Source: Manis javanica (Eukaryota > Chordata > Mammalia > Pholidota > Manidae). From it: a stretch of 64,000 bases of DNA. A program made the translations under genes and the position numbers. Below are positions 34,761 to 50,019 of this stretch, piece after piece; position 1 is the stretch's first letter; every line of letters starts with the position of its first letter. The notes under the pieces are model-generated. The model ran no database searches, was not told the origin of the DNA, and worked only from the letters and a program-made list of their open reading frames with translations. The stretch covers positions 165,947,401 to 166,011,400 of the forward strand of contig NC_133158.1 of NCBI RefSeq assembly GCF_040802235.1, read 5' to 3'.

Positions 34761-35204
34761 GGGGCATTGCAGGGAGAGGGGATATGTGCCAGCTTTCGTG
34801 TCACCTCCATCTGAAAATCTGTTCCTCCACTCCTCCTGCGTGAAATGAGTAACTCCATCTGATGAACTCAATACTTTGAACCTTTAGTAAGCACATCTTA
34901 AAGCTTGTCTTAATTGTAAGACAATTTAAATTTAGCTTGTCATATACTATAAATTATATTGTTTCTATTAAACTAAAAATTCCTTGAGGATGGGGAATAT
35001 ATCTTGATTTTCTCATCTGCACTTTACTCGCTGCCTTGCCATAGTAATTACTTAATGAATGTTGAATTGAAAAACTGGTTAGAATTGGATTGGGTGGAGA
35101 CAAGTGCAGATTGGTGTGAAGAAAGTAAAAAGCTGATGGAGAAACAAGGCGATCTTCTAGCTGTTGCTGTAGCTGCTTATTCAAATAATAACCACCACTA
35201 ACCT
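34761..35204 (+). other. TRPC1: TRPC1 intron segment
   Basis: No feature recognised. A trinucleotide-like stretch at about 35160-35180 (gctgttgctgtagctgc) is short and imperfect. Confidence 0.5.
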
Positions 35205-35415
35205 TTACCGAACATTTTGTGAGGGCCAGGCACTGTGCCAAGTGTTTTCTATTTAATTAATTTTCATCACAACCCTTGTAGTTTTTTTATTTCCAAATGG
35301 GGAATCTAAGGCTTAGAGAGGTTAACTGGTTCACAGAACTTCTAAGTGTTAGAATCAAGAATTGAATCTGAGTCTGACTCCAGAGGCCAACCTGCTCTTT
35401 GAGTTAGCTCCTCTG
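35205..35415 (-). repeat. MIR SINE
   Basis: Reverse MIR: 'ggccaggcactgtgccaagt', 'aaggcttagagaggttaact', 'gaatctgagtctgactccag'. Confidence 0.88.
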
Positions 35416-35524
35416 CTTCTGTGAAGGATGTCAGCTAACATCCCTCAGCAAACATGAATCACTCTTGGGCCTAAGTCAGTAATGTTACATGTTTTAACAA
35501 AAAGAGACATGAAGATAGACTCTA

Positions 35525-35651
35525 AAATAATGGTGGTAATAGTAATAACAGTGAACCTTTGAGTGCTTACTATGGATACTGTTCAAAGATCTTTATTTAC
35601 ATTTATTACCTCATTTAACCCTCACAACCATTCTAAGAGGCCGACTCTTTT
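35525..35651 (-). repeat. MIR SINE, left piece of a copy split by L1
   Basis: 'gagtgcttactatggatact' and 'acctcatttaaccctcacaa' are the start of a reverse MIR. It is interrupted after AAGAGGCCGACTCTTTT (35635-35651). Confidence 0.88.
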
Positions 35652-36029
35652 TTTTTCTTTCTTTTTAAAAATAAGGTATCATTGATATACAATCTTATGA
35701 AGATTTCACATGAGCAACATTGTGGTTTCAACATTCACCCATATTATCAAGTCCTCCTCTTCCCATTGCAGTCACTGTGCATCAACGTCGTAAGATGCCG
35801 TAGAGTCACTACCTTCTTTCCGTGCTTACTGCCCTCCCCGTGACCTACCTTTATTGTGTGTGCTATTTATAGTGCCCCTTAATCCTCTTCTCCCTCCTCA
35901 CCCACTTCCCTTTGGTAACTGCTGTTCCCTTCTTGGAGTCTGCGAGTCTGCTGCTGTTTTGTCCCTTCGGTTTTGCTTTGTTGTTACACTCCACAAATGA
36001 GTAAGATAATTTGGTACTTGTCTTTCTCC
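35652..36029 (-). mobile_element. 5'-truncated L1 tail inserted in a MIR, with target-site duplication
   Basis: Antisense L1 3'UTR starting with a T-rich tail, then 'gtatcattgatatacaatct', 'cattgcagtcactgtgcatc', 'gagtctgctgctgttttgtc'. It is flanked by AAGAGGCCGACTCTTTT (35635-35651) and AAGAGGCAGACTCTTTT (36030-36046), 16 of 17 identical. CpG-derived changes in the body (for example 'gtcgtaagatgccgtag') show subfamily or age difference from the 3279 copy. Confidence 0.93.
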
Positions 36030-36205
36030 AAGAGGCAGACTCTTTTATTTCCATTTTACAAAGGAAAAAAATGAGGCATAGAGACATTAAGTAACTTGTA
36101 CAGGGTCACACAGGTGGTAAGAAAGTAGCAGAATTGGGTTCCAACACAGATGGTTTCACCCCAGAGTTAAGTCTTAATCACTCTGCTGAGTTGCCTCCCC
36201 ATTTT
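36030..36205 (-). repeat. MIR SINE, right piece of the split copy
   Basis: Continues the reverse MIR after the L1: 'tttatttccattttacaaag', 'tgaggcatagagacattaag', 'tgtacagggtcacacaggtg', 'cactctgctgagttgcctcc'. Confidence 0.88.
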
Positions 36206-36814
36206 CTGTGCTACAGAATAATATGATTCCCTCAGTACCTTTTATTCTATAATACTTCTGTGGGTAGTAGGTTTAATCATTTATACATTTTTTCCTCTTT
36301 TATCCACATTTCAAGTGAATTAAACAACCTTTAACACTGGTATTGGGTAATTAGAAAGGACAAGATGGGACCATACAGCTCTGTGACTTACTATCACTTT
36401 ATCTCCATGAGTTCTGGGTTCTATGCCTGTTGTAAGGATTAAATGTATACGATGCATAGCAGAGTAGTTGGCACATGTTGGACTTTATATAAATGATTAG
36501 CTCCATTCCTCTATTCCCTTTATAATTAGCAGAGTTAACTGTAACAGACCTGAAAAATTATACAAGAAAACTTGGCAAGTGAATACAGTGTCTGACACGA
36601 GTTCATAGTTTATTCTTAGTAAGTTATTTGGCTTTACTGGGTAATTACTAGATTTAATTTAACCACCTGTATGCCATTAATGGCATATTGTTGTCATTTG
36701 TAATGAGCAAAGAGTGGTTTCAATTGTTTTGCATCTTGAAGTATACTGAGAATGGATATTTTTCTCTTTAGAAGCATAGAATGTTAGAACTAGAGGAAAG
36801 ATTAGAGTCACGTA
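36206..36814 (+). other. TRPC1: TRPC1 intron segment
   Basis: 36360-36500 has MIR-like wording ('tgtaaggattaaatgtatac', 'cagagtagttggcacatgtt') and may be another MIR on +. The rest is plain AT-rich intron. Confidence 0.5.
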
Positions 36815-36985
36815 GTCTAGAGATTCCCAAACTCGTGAGGCTGCAGAATCACCTGGGTAGCACATGAAACCTACATTCTGGAGTCCCTGCCTTCAAAGAT
36901 ACCAATTAAATAGATTGGGGTAAAACCTGGCAAGTTTTTAATAGCTTGTAGGTGAGTGAATCTAATGCAGCATTTGGCCATCCCT
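36815..36985 (-). mobile_element. MER5A-like hAT DNA transposon
   Basis: 'agagattcccaaactcgtga', 'ctgcagaatcacctgggtag' and 'ctggagtccctgccttcaaa' follow the MER5A consensus in diverged form. Non-coding relic. Confidence 0.65.
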
Positions 36986-37474
36986 GTCAGGAAACTTAAG
37001 GCCCAGCTCACACAGTGTTAGCAAAAAGATGTGGTGTAAAATATTAAATAACAATTACATCTTTTTTGGATATTTATTCATTTATCAGTGCAACGAACCC
37101 TACTGTGTGGTGGAACTGTTACATAAGAACATAATATTATCCTTAATTGTTACATAAATAAATCCTTAATTGTACCCAGCTCCAAATTTTTAATGGGACA
37201 GCTAAGATCAAAATGACCCAGTGATGTTTTAGAATAGCATTTGCAAGGAGTTAGAAGCAAGAATTGAATTCTCACTCCGTCATTGATTAGTTCTGTTACC
37301 CTGAGCAATTCACTGAATCTCTTCCTAGCTACAGTTCTGACACTTGAGAAAATAGAGATAATACTAGCCTTCTCCAATTTCTAGGGTAAATAAAAGTACA
37401 TGATTCCTCTGGGAAAATTGTAAAGAGTTTGATAAAAAGTCATATAAAAGTTACATATTCAAAATTTAATTGAT
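36986..37474 (+). other. TRPC1: TRPC1 intron with a probable MIR
   Basis: 37240-37410 reads as a + strand MIR ('gttctgttaccctgagcaat', 'tcactgaatctcttcctagc', 'gaaaatagagataatactag'). The remainder holds nothing I recognise. Confidence 0.6.
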
Positions 37475-37950
37475 GTGCCAGGCCCTGGAGCTTACTGACC
37501 TTGTGTCTTGCCTTTAAAGAATGCTAGAAAAGAGAAACATAAATATTAGTATAAAGTGAAAAATACTATTTTAGCAATTATGTACAAAATACTTTGGAGT
37601 GTGACTGAGCAGGAGCCTGGAGTGACATTTGATCTTGGCCTTGAAGGTATGAGAAGCTTGCCTGGCAAAGAACAAAGGAGGAGTTAATGTACAGAGACAC
37701 AGAGCCATAAAGCATGGTGTGCTCAGAGAAGATGGGGCATCTCTTCTACTTGGACCATGGTTTGCAGTTGGGGAGATTAGGCTGAAAAAGATAGATTAGG
37801 CTGGAATAGAAGGTCTGTATGCCAGGAATTGGAATATTATCACACATGTAAAGGGGGTTTTAAGCATGAATGGCTTGATTACTTTTAGACAGATAATGAT
37901 GGCTTTTTCTGGAGAGAGATTTGGAAGGAGAATGACTAGAAGCTGTCATT
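37475..37950 (-). mobile_element. L2 LINE fragment
   Basis: Antisense L2: 'tgtgccaggccctggagctt', 'gtgacatttgatcttggcct', 'gcaaagaacaaaggaggagt', 'ggcttttt' region at the 5' side. Diverged. Confidence 0.65.
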
Positions 37951-39524
<1,574 letters not shown>

Positions 39525-40190
39525 CTATTATGTGCCAACTATTAGTTACTGAACTTTCACCTTATTTAAGGAATAAGATTAAATGAATAATAAGTATTCA
39601 TCTAACACTGTCTATATACCAGGAACTGTTCTAAGTGCTAAGTGAAGGAAGCATCAATGAACAAAACTATTTCATGGAGCTTACATTCCAGAGGTGTTAC
39701 AGGCACTAAAGAGAAAAAGGAAAGATGTAGTATATTATGCAGCAATAAGAGCTAAAGAGACAAAGCTTAGGCTGGGGAGGATATATGTGTGAGAGGATTC
39801 AGGTATAGATAGGAGGCTAGGGAAGGCCCCACAAGTGACATTCAAGTAAAGAAGTGACATTCAAGTAAAGCTGGTGAGGGATCAAACCATGAAGAATGTA
39901 TGTGGAAGAAGAAAACTGACAGCTGGGAAGAGCGGCAAAGACCAAGGCCCTGAGGCAGGAGTATGGCTGGCATGATCAGGGGAAAGCGAGGAGGCCAGTG
40001 TGGATGGAATGTAGTGAATCCCAGGGAGAGGGGATGAGATCAGAAAGGTAGTGGGATCATGAAGGATCTTGTCAGGCCTTGTAAGGACTTTGGGCTATGG
40101 AGATGGAGAGCTATTTGAAGTTTTTGAGCAGAGGAGTGGCAAAAACTAGATATTAATAAGATCATAGAGACTGCTGTGTTAAAAAATGAC
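39525..40190 (-). mobile_element. L2 LINE fragment with a 19-bp tandem duplication
   Basis: Antisense L2: 'atttcatggagcttacattc', 'gggaaggccccacaagtgac', 'gaccaaggccctgaggcagg', 'gaggccagtgtggatggaat', 'ttttgagcagaggagtggca'. AAGTGACATTCAAGTAAAG occurs twice head to tail (39833-39851 and 39852-39870). Confidence 0.88.
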
Positions 40191-40368
40191 AGAAAGGGAG
40201 GTTAAACAGGAATATTTTATTGTCCTATTGAGCATATATCTTTGTTTAAGGCAGGCACATCTGTACTATTAGATTAAAACTTACTTATAAAGTATTCTTG
40301 GGTTAGCAATGTTTTCTTTGTTTAATGTTGATACTAATGAATTCATTTTTGTGAATTAATTTCATTAA

Positions 40369-42319
<1,951 letters not shown>

Positions 42320-43995
42320 CCATTTTCTAAGTCATGTAGAGAATAATTTTCAATAATAAATCAGAAAGACTGCATTTGCATTACTTGCAATTAAATCAAT
42401 AAGATACTATATTGAAATAAAGAATTACATCAAAGCCATTCTTTAAAATATTTATAGCATAAATATATGTTGTGTAAAATATGTATATAGAATTAGTTTT
42501 TTAAAACCCTCTTAGTGGATTTTTGCAGAAGCTAACAGATTAAATAGATTTTGTTTGCATGCTTGGTGTTCTAATTTGGACAGTGCTTTAAATTTTTTCT
42601 TCTTTTTATGGTCAAGAAGGGCAGTTATAATTGTACAATAAGGTTTTGTAGAATGAAGAATAGCAAATGTGGGCTGATCTGCGTCCATAGAATATACTTG
42701 AAATACAGAAGTCATGGTTTTTTAAATCTGTTTTAGGACTTCACATATAGTCAGTACTTACTGTTTAGGAGTCTTTTTCTTTAAAATAAGTCTATTTTTT
42801 CTTTTGTTATAATCTTAAGTAACAAAGAAAAGAACTTAATGAATATTTGAATCTAATAATGAATATAAATTTTAATTCACTATAAATTTAATAAATACCT
42901 ATACATTTAAATTCAGTTGTTTTTGTTATTCTGTTTACTTTTACATGGTTCTAATCATTTTATATTTTTAATTTTGCTTTTTTCACTTAATAGTGTTTTA
43001 TATTTAGATTTTCACATATTGATATAGTCCATGTATTTAAATTTTTATAGATTACATAGTTTTTGAAAAGTATAGATGTAGACCTTTCATTTTATAGCTT
43101 AGAGTATTTGATTATATTTATAGGTTTGCATAGGTACCTCTCTGAGGTTAGGCACATGGCTTTTAATTTTTCTTAATCATAATAGTGCTATAATCTTTTT
43201 CAAGTTGAAGTGAATATTCGTAGATATAAAGCTAACCCAAAATAAGGATTTAGAAGATTCTTGTTTATCATGTATCATATATGGTCACAGCTGGTTTTGT
43301 TGTTGTAAACATTGGAAGAGCTTTCATGCAAGGATTTGTTTTATATTTGTGCTAAGGTTCTTGAGCTTATCTCCCAAAGTATTTTCCACAGAATTTAATG
43401 TAGCTGTACAAAAGTGACTTCATGCTTATTTGTTGATCATTCTTGCTGCTTAGGATGGAGAGCATTGGGTTTTTTTGAATTGGAAAATAAAATACCTATT
43501 TAAATTTTTCTTCCTGTGTTCATGTAAGGGATGTAGTTAAAAAATTTTTTCACAGGCTATTGCTTATATATTCTTGCAGCACTTCCAGTTAAGGGGGTAT
43601 TCATTATCTTAACTGAATGTCAGATGGTCTTAAGGCCATGGGGTGCAGGTAGCCCTTGGTCTATAAGCACCACCAATCCAGGGATCATTGTCTTAATATG
43701 TTAGTATTGTGTTTCATCTTGCTTTTTATTTTTTTAATTTCCAAATTTAAGTGTTCCCTCTTTGGGACAAATTCTTATCAAAATGTTTATTGTAAAGTTA
43801 TATATTTTGTCTACAGGGATATGCACTTCCCAGTTGGGATTTTACATCAGGATTTTTAGTCATTCTAAAAAATGCCTAATTATTAAATCAAAATATTTAT
43901 AGAGTGCCTACTGTCTGCATGAATTACTTATAAGGTATATTTTGAGTGATAGCATATTGTAAGAAAAAAGGTAAATAAAAGTTGACATTAGAATA
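42320..43995 (+). other. TRPC1: TRPC1 3'UTR
   Basis: AT-rich stretch after the stop, free of recognisable repeats, in contrast to the sequence past 44030. Poly(A) hexamers AATAAA at 42355-42360, 42416-42421, 42890-42895, 43486-43491 and 43974-43979. The final end near 43995 is inferred from the last hexamer and the onset of repeats. A roughly 1.7-kb 3'UTR would suit the family. Confidence 0.65.
43974..43979 (+). terminator. Likely distal TRPC1 poly(A) signal
   Basis: AATAAA in 'gtaaataaaagttgac', followed within 30 bases by a GT-rich stretch ('gagttgtctgtcc'), the usual downstream element. It is the best candidate for the long-transcript end. The hexamers closer to the stop may give shorter forms. 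Confidence 0.55.
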
Positions 43996-44034
43996 TGAAT
44001 CGAGTTGTCTGTCCATTATCATATATACCTGCAT

Positions 44035-44110
44035 ACTTCTTTTTATTGAGGTATAATTTACATCATGAAATTCACTCTATTAAAGTATACAATTCAGTGT
44101 CTTTTAAAAA
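44035..44110 (-). mobile_element. Old L1 3'-end fragment
   Basis: 'tttttattgaggtataattt' and 'aaagtatacaattcagtgtc' are the classic reverse reading of an old L1 3' end. Confidence 0.75.
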
Positions 44111-44224
44111 AATCATAGTAAGAAAGGCCTAAAATGCAAAACAACATCAGACCCCTTCCTACCTCCAGTGGCAATCACATTTAACTCTTAGCCTGTTTCT
44201 TATATTTGCATGTAATATAGTCAC

Positions 44225-44359
44225 ACAAAGACATGTATGTGATGTCTATAGCAGCTTTGTTCATGATCCCAAACTGAAAACAACCAAATGTCCATCAACT
44301 ATGAATGGATAAACAAATGGTATACCTGTACAGTGCACCACTCCTCAACAATAAGAAGG
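44225..44359 (+). mobile_element. Old L1 fragment, left piece
   Basis: 'tagcagctttgttcatgatc', 'aaccaaatgtccatcaacta', 'tgaatggataaacaaatggt'. It continues after an insertion at about 44945. Confidence 0.75.
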
Positions 44360-44944
44360 AATTGTGTCAGTTCAGTCAGAGAAGCAGAACGACTAGGATA
44401 TGTGCAGGCCCACTTGTATGTTTGTTTGCATAGGTTTGATGTTACAAAACTGGAGCTAGTTAAGAGTATGAAGGTGTTTTGGGAGTTCTGCAGGTAGGTA
44501 GTTGGAAAGAGATGATGAATATAAAGTGGAATTAACAAGGACAAGCTGGAAACCATGGGGTGGACTGAGACCCATGTCACTTCTCACTGTCTCCAACTTT
44601 GATGACGCGGGTTACCTGTGGAAAAAGTTGCCTTTTAAAAAAATTAATTTTGCCAGATTGCTAAACACACACTTGGCCCAGAAATCAGAAAGGCTGAAGG
44701 AGGATCCAAGGAAAGGAGGAACTACTGTAGACCAGACTGCTGTCTGCCCTACACCAGCCAGTTCAGCCTACAGGTTAAGTTACATGCATGAGTTACCGAA
44801 GTGCCTGCATAAAAAGCAAAATGGCTGCTGCTTCACTTCTACCCTCCAAATTTCACATCAAAATGTGTCTTGTGGCCTACCTTAACTGGAAGCAGGTAAG
44901 GTAGAGAATTCTGGGAAATATAATACAGCCTCACCAAGTTGACA
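44360..44944 (+). mobile_element. LTR-like unit (TG...CA type) inside an old L1
   Basis: Begins 'tgtgtcagttcagtcagaga' and ends near 'ctcaccaagttgacaccaga'. Both ends are familiar from an old mammalian interspersed repeat of about 0.5 kb whose copies start TGTGTCAG and end in an ACA-type tail. It splits the L1 at 44225-45130. Family not named. The 127-codon open frame at 44502-44885 inside it has no similarity I know. Confidence 0.5.
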
Positions 44945-45130
44945 CCAGAACAAACTACTGGTATATACAATAACATAGGTGAATCTTAAAAGTCCTATGC
45001 TAAGTGAGGAAGCTCATCACTAAAGGTTGTAAACTGTATGATTTCATTTACATAGCCCTCTAGAAAAGATAAAACTATAGAAACTGAAATCAGGTCATTT
45101 CATTGGTTACCCAGTCTGGTGGAAGGAGAA
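44945..45130 (+). mobile_element. Old L1 fragment, right piece
   Basis: 'aactactggtatatacaata', 'cataggtgaatcttaaaagt', 'tatgatttcatttacatagc' continue the L1 3' region in order from 44359. Confidence 0.72.
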
Positions 45131-48089
45131 GACTGATAGCACAACTCATCAAATTCACTGAACAGGTAAATTTTAATGTATGGAAATCATGCTTGATTAA
45201 GCCCAACAAAAATACATAATGCTATGACAATAAGTAAGAAAATAATGAATTTTATAATTCATTATCACTCCAAAAGAAAACAGTGCTTGAATATTCAAGT
45301 TGGTAGCCTATCACTCACACAACACACTGGGTGAAGTATGGAAATCCGTAAATGACAAGGTGAAGAATTTTGTTTCATTTTTTTCAAAATTATTTTGCCT
45401 ATTCTAGCTTCTTCGCTTTTTCACATAAATTTTGGAGGCTGCCTATCCTATCAATTTCTACCAAAAAGCCTTGTTGGGATTTTATTGGAATTGCATTGAA
45501 ATAGAAAATTTTGTTTTCCTCAGAAAATGTATTTATAAAATGCCAAATAAGCTGAGGTTATAGGCCCTGGGGAGTAAGCCAGTTGGGTCTAATTATTCAG
45601 AATTACACTAAGAAAATAATGCTAAGAAGGATAATGGCTGCTCTAAATTTCTGATTTATAAATTACTTCGTTAGCTTTCTGGCATCACTGTCCCTTTTGT
45701 AAGAATATTGTTTCTTTAAAATATACTTAAGAATTGCCAGTTACAGCATTTCTCATTTCATAATTTCACATTGTTTTTTCTTCTGCTCTCCCAAACCCAT
45801 TTGAAATAAGGATTTCAGATATGCAGCTCAAAATTAGTGAGGAAAGGTGTTGTGTTAGCTACATGCTTTAAAAATAACCATCTTTAAGAGACATAATTTC
45901 TGATGTAAATTAAATCACAGTAATACAATACAGCAGGTATATTATGTAGGAGGTAAATATATGTTCAAAAAAAAGAACTGTCAGCCAATCAGGTAAATGA
46001 CAGGTAAGCTCCATTTTCTCCACCCTGCTATCAGCCATCTATAGGTTCCTCTCTCTGTGTGTGTCTCTCTGTGTGTTTCTGTTTCTCTTCATTAGAGAGG
46101 CTATTGAATCTATCTTTCAATTTTAGGCAAAATTATTTTCTTTGAAAGATACTAAAATTATCCAGGTACTATTTGAAAAGAATTTCAAGGATGAAAATAC
46201 ATTAGCTGCCTCAATAGCTCATCCAGAAATTGAATTAATTCTTTGAGTTAATTTAAAAATATTTTAAATTTCAATATTTTTAAAAAGCAATTTCTCCCAT
46301 TTTATATTTCAGTGGAAATAGCCAACAATCACTATATTTTCTGTTTTTTATTTAAGCAAATAAAATATTTATTTAAAAATAAAACAGCCTTCCCCAGGAA
46401 GAGTGGACAATCTGGGACTGAAGCACAGCAAGGCTCACTGTAAGACTGTTTTTAGTATTAGCCCTGGCAACCTGGGAGGTGACCTCAAATACCTGAATGG
46501 CCTAGGAACAAAGTCTATAAAGATGTCACATTTCTATATCAGCTGAATTTTCATCACAATATGCCTTCATAATAGTCTGGGAAGTGATTTTAGTGAACCA
46601 GTTTCCAGAGGTAAGCCTTGAATATTCTCTCATTTCTCTCAGCTCTAAAGTTAAAATATCTTTTGATACCTTACTTTTTGCTAATAGAAGCTTAAGGAAT
46701 AATCTCTATGTTCAGTAATAATTGTTTAAATGTAGAGGTGTTTTTTTTTAAGCTATAATACTAGGTGGGGACGGTTTTCTTATTCTCTATATCCTCAGCT
46801 TAAATACATTGTTGATGTTAAATGGCATAACTTTGCTCAATGAAAATTTAGCCCTTACCTATTTGTGTAAAGATCCTACCAGGACCGACCTCTGGACGTG
46901 CCCCTCTAGAACCCATTTCATCAAATTGAATTGAAGAAAATCTAGACCCCCTACTTCAACATTCTCATTCTATGGGTGAGAAAACTGCTGACACTTAAAT
47001 TTGTCCAAGGTTGTATAATGACTGACTTGAGATCCTGAACCTGTTTGTATCGGGTAAGATATATCCAAAAGCTTTGCTATATTGAATTTCTTGCTGTAGT
47101 TCATCTTGGTCAGAGAACAGAATTTAAGATGTCTAGTCCCTTCTTTCCTAAACGAATAGTTTATTAAAGACTTAATTATGTTTGACAAAAGACAAAAACA
47201 AACCAATGAGATGAGCAAGAGTTAGAGGGAAAGTATGGACAGTGAGGTCGTAAATAATAACAGAAAATCAGGAGTCAGTCTCAAGAAAAATAACAAGCCA
47301 GGCCATGAACGGATCAAGGGTTCAGAATGGAGACACTGGCTAATTTTATTTCTGTGCCACTTTATATCCCAATCAACTTGGTTATTCAAGGATCTAGCAA
47401 CAACTTAAGACCTATGGGGATCAGAAAGGATCCAGTTGAGCATTCTCGTTTTACAGATTAGGAAACTATAAAGTTCTCCCAACGCTACACCAGGAAGGAG
47501 AATCCAAGTCTTTCTCCTCCTCATCCAGGAGGCTCTTAATTGCATTATGTTACTGTTAATATTAATTTCTAGCTATGACATAAATCAATCCGCTGTAGAA
47601 AGTCGTACTTTTAAGTTTGTAAATCTTTTCAGTATATTTCTATACTTAAAAGCTCCATCTGGCTGTTCAAATCTGACCTGACCTTAGTATCAGAATGCCA
47701 CAGGGACATCCTTTAAGCAAAAGATAATGTTGCAAATCTGTATCTAATCAAATTTTAGTCTTTTTAAACCTTGTTTTTAAGAGGAAGCAAATTGCAAAAA
47801 TAAAGCAAAAGTTAGGATTTTGAATAGTAACTTTAGAATTCCTCAGAGCAAGTTTCTATGTATGTCCCAGAGCTACTCTGTCACCCAATTCTTTACATCC
47901 ACGTATACTAAAAAGAGGCCATTGGCATGTGAATAATAACCCTCATATATTTAATTCAAGATGCTTATTTATAAAAGATAAAATAATATTCAGTATTTTG
48001 TCCTTGGACTAGGGCTTATGTATACATCTAAGGGACAAACTTGTGAAACTATTAATTCTAATCACTTAGTGCAAGTTACTAAGGGTTTT
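45131..48089. other. Intergenic DNA, mostly unassigned
   Basis: 3 kb of AT-rich intergenic DNA. 45385-45530 resembles an old antisense L1 ORF2 piece ('gccttgttgggattttattg', 'gaattgcattgaaatagaaa'). 46900-47045 and 47430-47530 have MIR-like wording ('ctcattctatgggtgagaaa', 'cgttttacagattaggaaac'). An imperfect (TCTG)n/(TG)n lies at 46050-46090. No gene seen. Confidence 0.5.
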
Positions 48090-48424
48090 TGATTTAAATA
48101 ATCCTTTCATCGTTACATTATAATAGTCATGTTTCTTCCCGTCCAATATAATTCTATTTTTCTTGCCTTACTACACTGACTAGACCCACCAATACAATAT
48201 TTAATAGAAATATTGATTTCAGGCATTCTTGTCTTATTGCTGATCCTAAAGAAAATGCTTTCAATATTTCACCATTAAGTATGAGATCTGCTACAGGTTT
48301 TGTTGTCAGCTTAAGGAAGTTCCCTTCTATTTGTAGTTTGTCATGAATAAATGTTGAACTATTATCAAATGCTTTTCTGCCTTAAGATTAAATGATGTTT
48401 CTCCTTTAATCCATTGTGAATAGG
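48090..48424 (-). mobile_element. Old L1 ORF2 fragment, left piece
   Basis: Reverse reading of L1 RT-region DNA: 'aggcattcttgtcttattgc', 'gaaaatgctttcaatatttc', 'tcatgaataaatgttgaact', 'atcaaatgcttttctgcctt'. It parallels the young copy at about 11040-11270 but is much more diverged. Confidence 0.78.
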
Positions 48425-49015
48425 GCTTAACAGAACCTTTCCCCATTCTGTCAAGAGTTGACCTTTGTTTAACTCCAGCTTAGTTTACCTGGTAATTTGA
48501 GCATACAGTATGTCAACTGTGTTGCTAGGCAAACTTGTTTATGGTAAAAATAAACCCAATTGGTAAGTTGCTTTGGACTAGGAGGAATTGTAACTGAAGT
48601 GTAAATAGCTGGTAGAGGAGACAGCTTTGGCTTTCCTAAGTGTCTATTTCTTATAAGCAGGCATGTCATCTATGAGGAGGCTGGAAGCTATGTCTGTGGC
48701 ATTGGTACGAGAGATACTGGCTTCTGAGATGTGAGCATGAAGTGGGAATGTCTGCACCCACCTGACACAGATCTTGTCTCTTGGCATTTGAGACATCCTC
48801 CTGGGAGGCAGAAGAAAACAGCTCACGGATGGCTTGTGAACTGCTGCCAGACTGCTGCAAAGACTCCCACAGAAAGAGTCTGACACTGTCCTATTAGGCT
48901 CTGGTCCCTGTCTCGATATTTCTAAGGTTGCTGATACTAAGAGAGGCCTGTGGTACTCTCATGAGTCTAAATGTTTAGTTGCAGCTGACTCGCTAGTTGG
49001 CATTGCAAATCTGTC
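48425..49015. other. Unassigned ~590-bp insertion in an old L1
   Basis: It interrupts the L1 between its pieces at 48090-48424 and 49016-49990. Less AT-rich, no clear internal repeat. Short open runs on - (48644-48886) have no known similarity. It may be an old LTR or DNA transposon. Confidence 0.4.
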
Positions 49016-49990
49016 AACGCAGTGAAGCATGGTGATCGATTTTCTAATGTTACATCGAGTCACACCTTTCTGGGATAAACCTAACTTCATTGTGACCTAT
49101 TTTGTTTGCTAGATTTTGTTTGATAATATTTTATTCAGAGTTTTTGCACCTGTGTTCATAAGTGAAATCAGATTGGTGGTTTTCCTAGATCCAATTATCT
49201 GCTTGAGTTTTGTCATCAACATTATATTAATCTCATAAAAAGAATTGCTGGGGTTCCTTCTCTATATAATCTAGAATCATATATGTGAGATTGGTGGTGC
49301 CTGTCTCTTAGGTGTTTGGTAGGTCTCCTAAGTAAAACTATCTTATGTAAAAAAGGATTTTATATTACTGGTAAATTTCTTTAATGACTATTTAGGCATT
49401 CTATTTCTACTTGAGTCTGACTTGATAAATACACCTGCCTTAAAAATTTGTCCACTTCATCTAAATTCTCAATTCTTAATCTAAATTCTATTGAAAAAGT
49501 GGTTCATAATATCCTTTTATTACCTTTTAAGATTCTGTCACATCTGTAGTAAGGTCCCCTTTTCATTCCTTGTTTTATTGTCCTATTAGAATTATTTTCT
49601 TGCTTAACCTTGTCAGAGTTTTGTCATTAAACCAGTCACTTTAGAGAAACACTTTTTGGTTTCATTGATTTTCCTGTTATTTATGATTACTATTTTACTC
49701 AATTTCTGTTCTTCTGCTAATTTTCTCCCACCTCTTAAAAGTTTATTCTATTGTTCTTTTATTAGCTTCCTAATTTATTTCATTCACAAAATTTTTTTTA
49801 ACCTTTTAAAATAATGTAAACATGTAAAGCTATAAACTTTAAAGTGCTATTTAAGCTGTATTCCACATATTTTAAGGTCTAGTGTTTCTATTGTGGTTTT
49901 TATAATTTCTATAATTTTCATGATTTCCTTTTGATCGTGAGTTAGTAACAGCACATTGCTCAATTTCCAACATCTAATATTTTTTTCATC
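49016..49990 (-). mobile_element. Old L1 ORF2 fragment, right piece
   Basis: Resumes with 'cctttctgggataaacctaa', 'tttgtttgataatattttat', 'ttgcacctgtgttcataagt', 'ttctgttcttctgctaattt', each in the order of L1 ORF2 read backward. Confidence 0.78.
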
Positions 49991-50019
49991 AGTTTATTTT
50001 ATTAACTTCTAATTACTCA

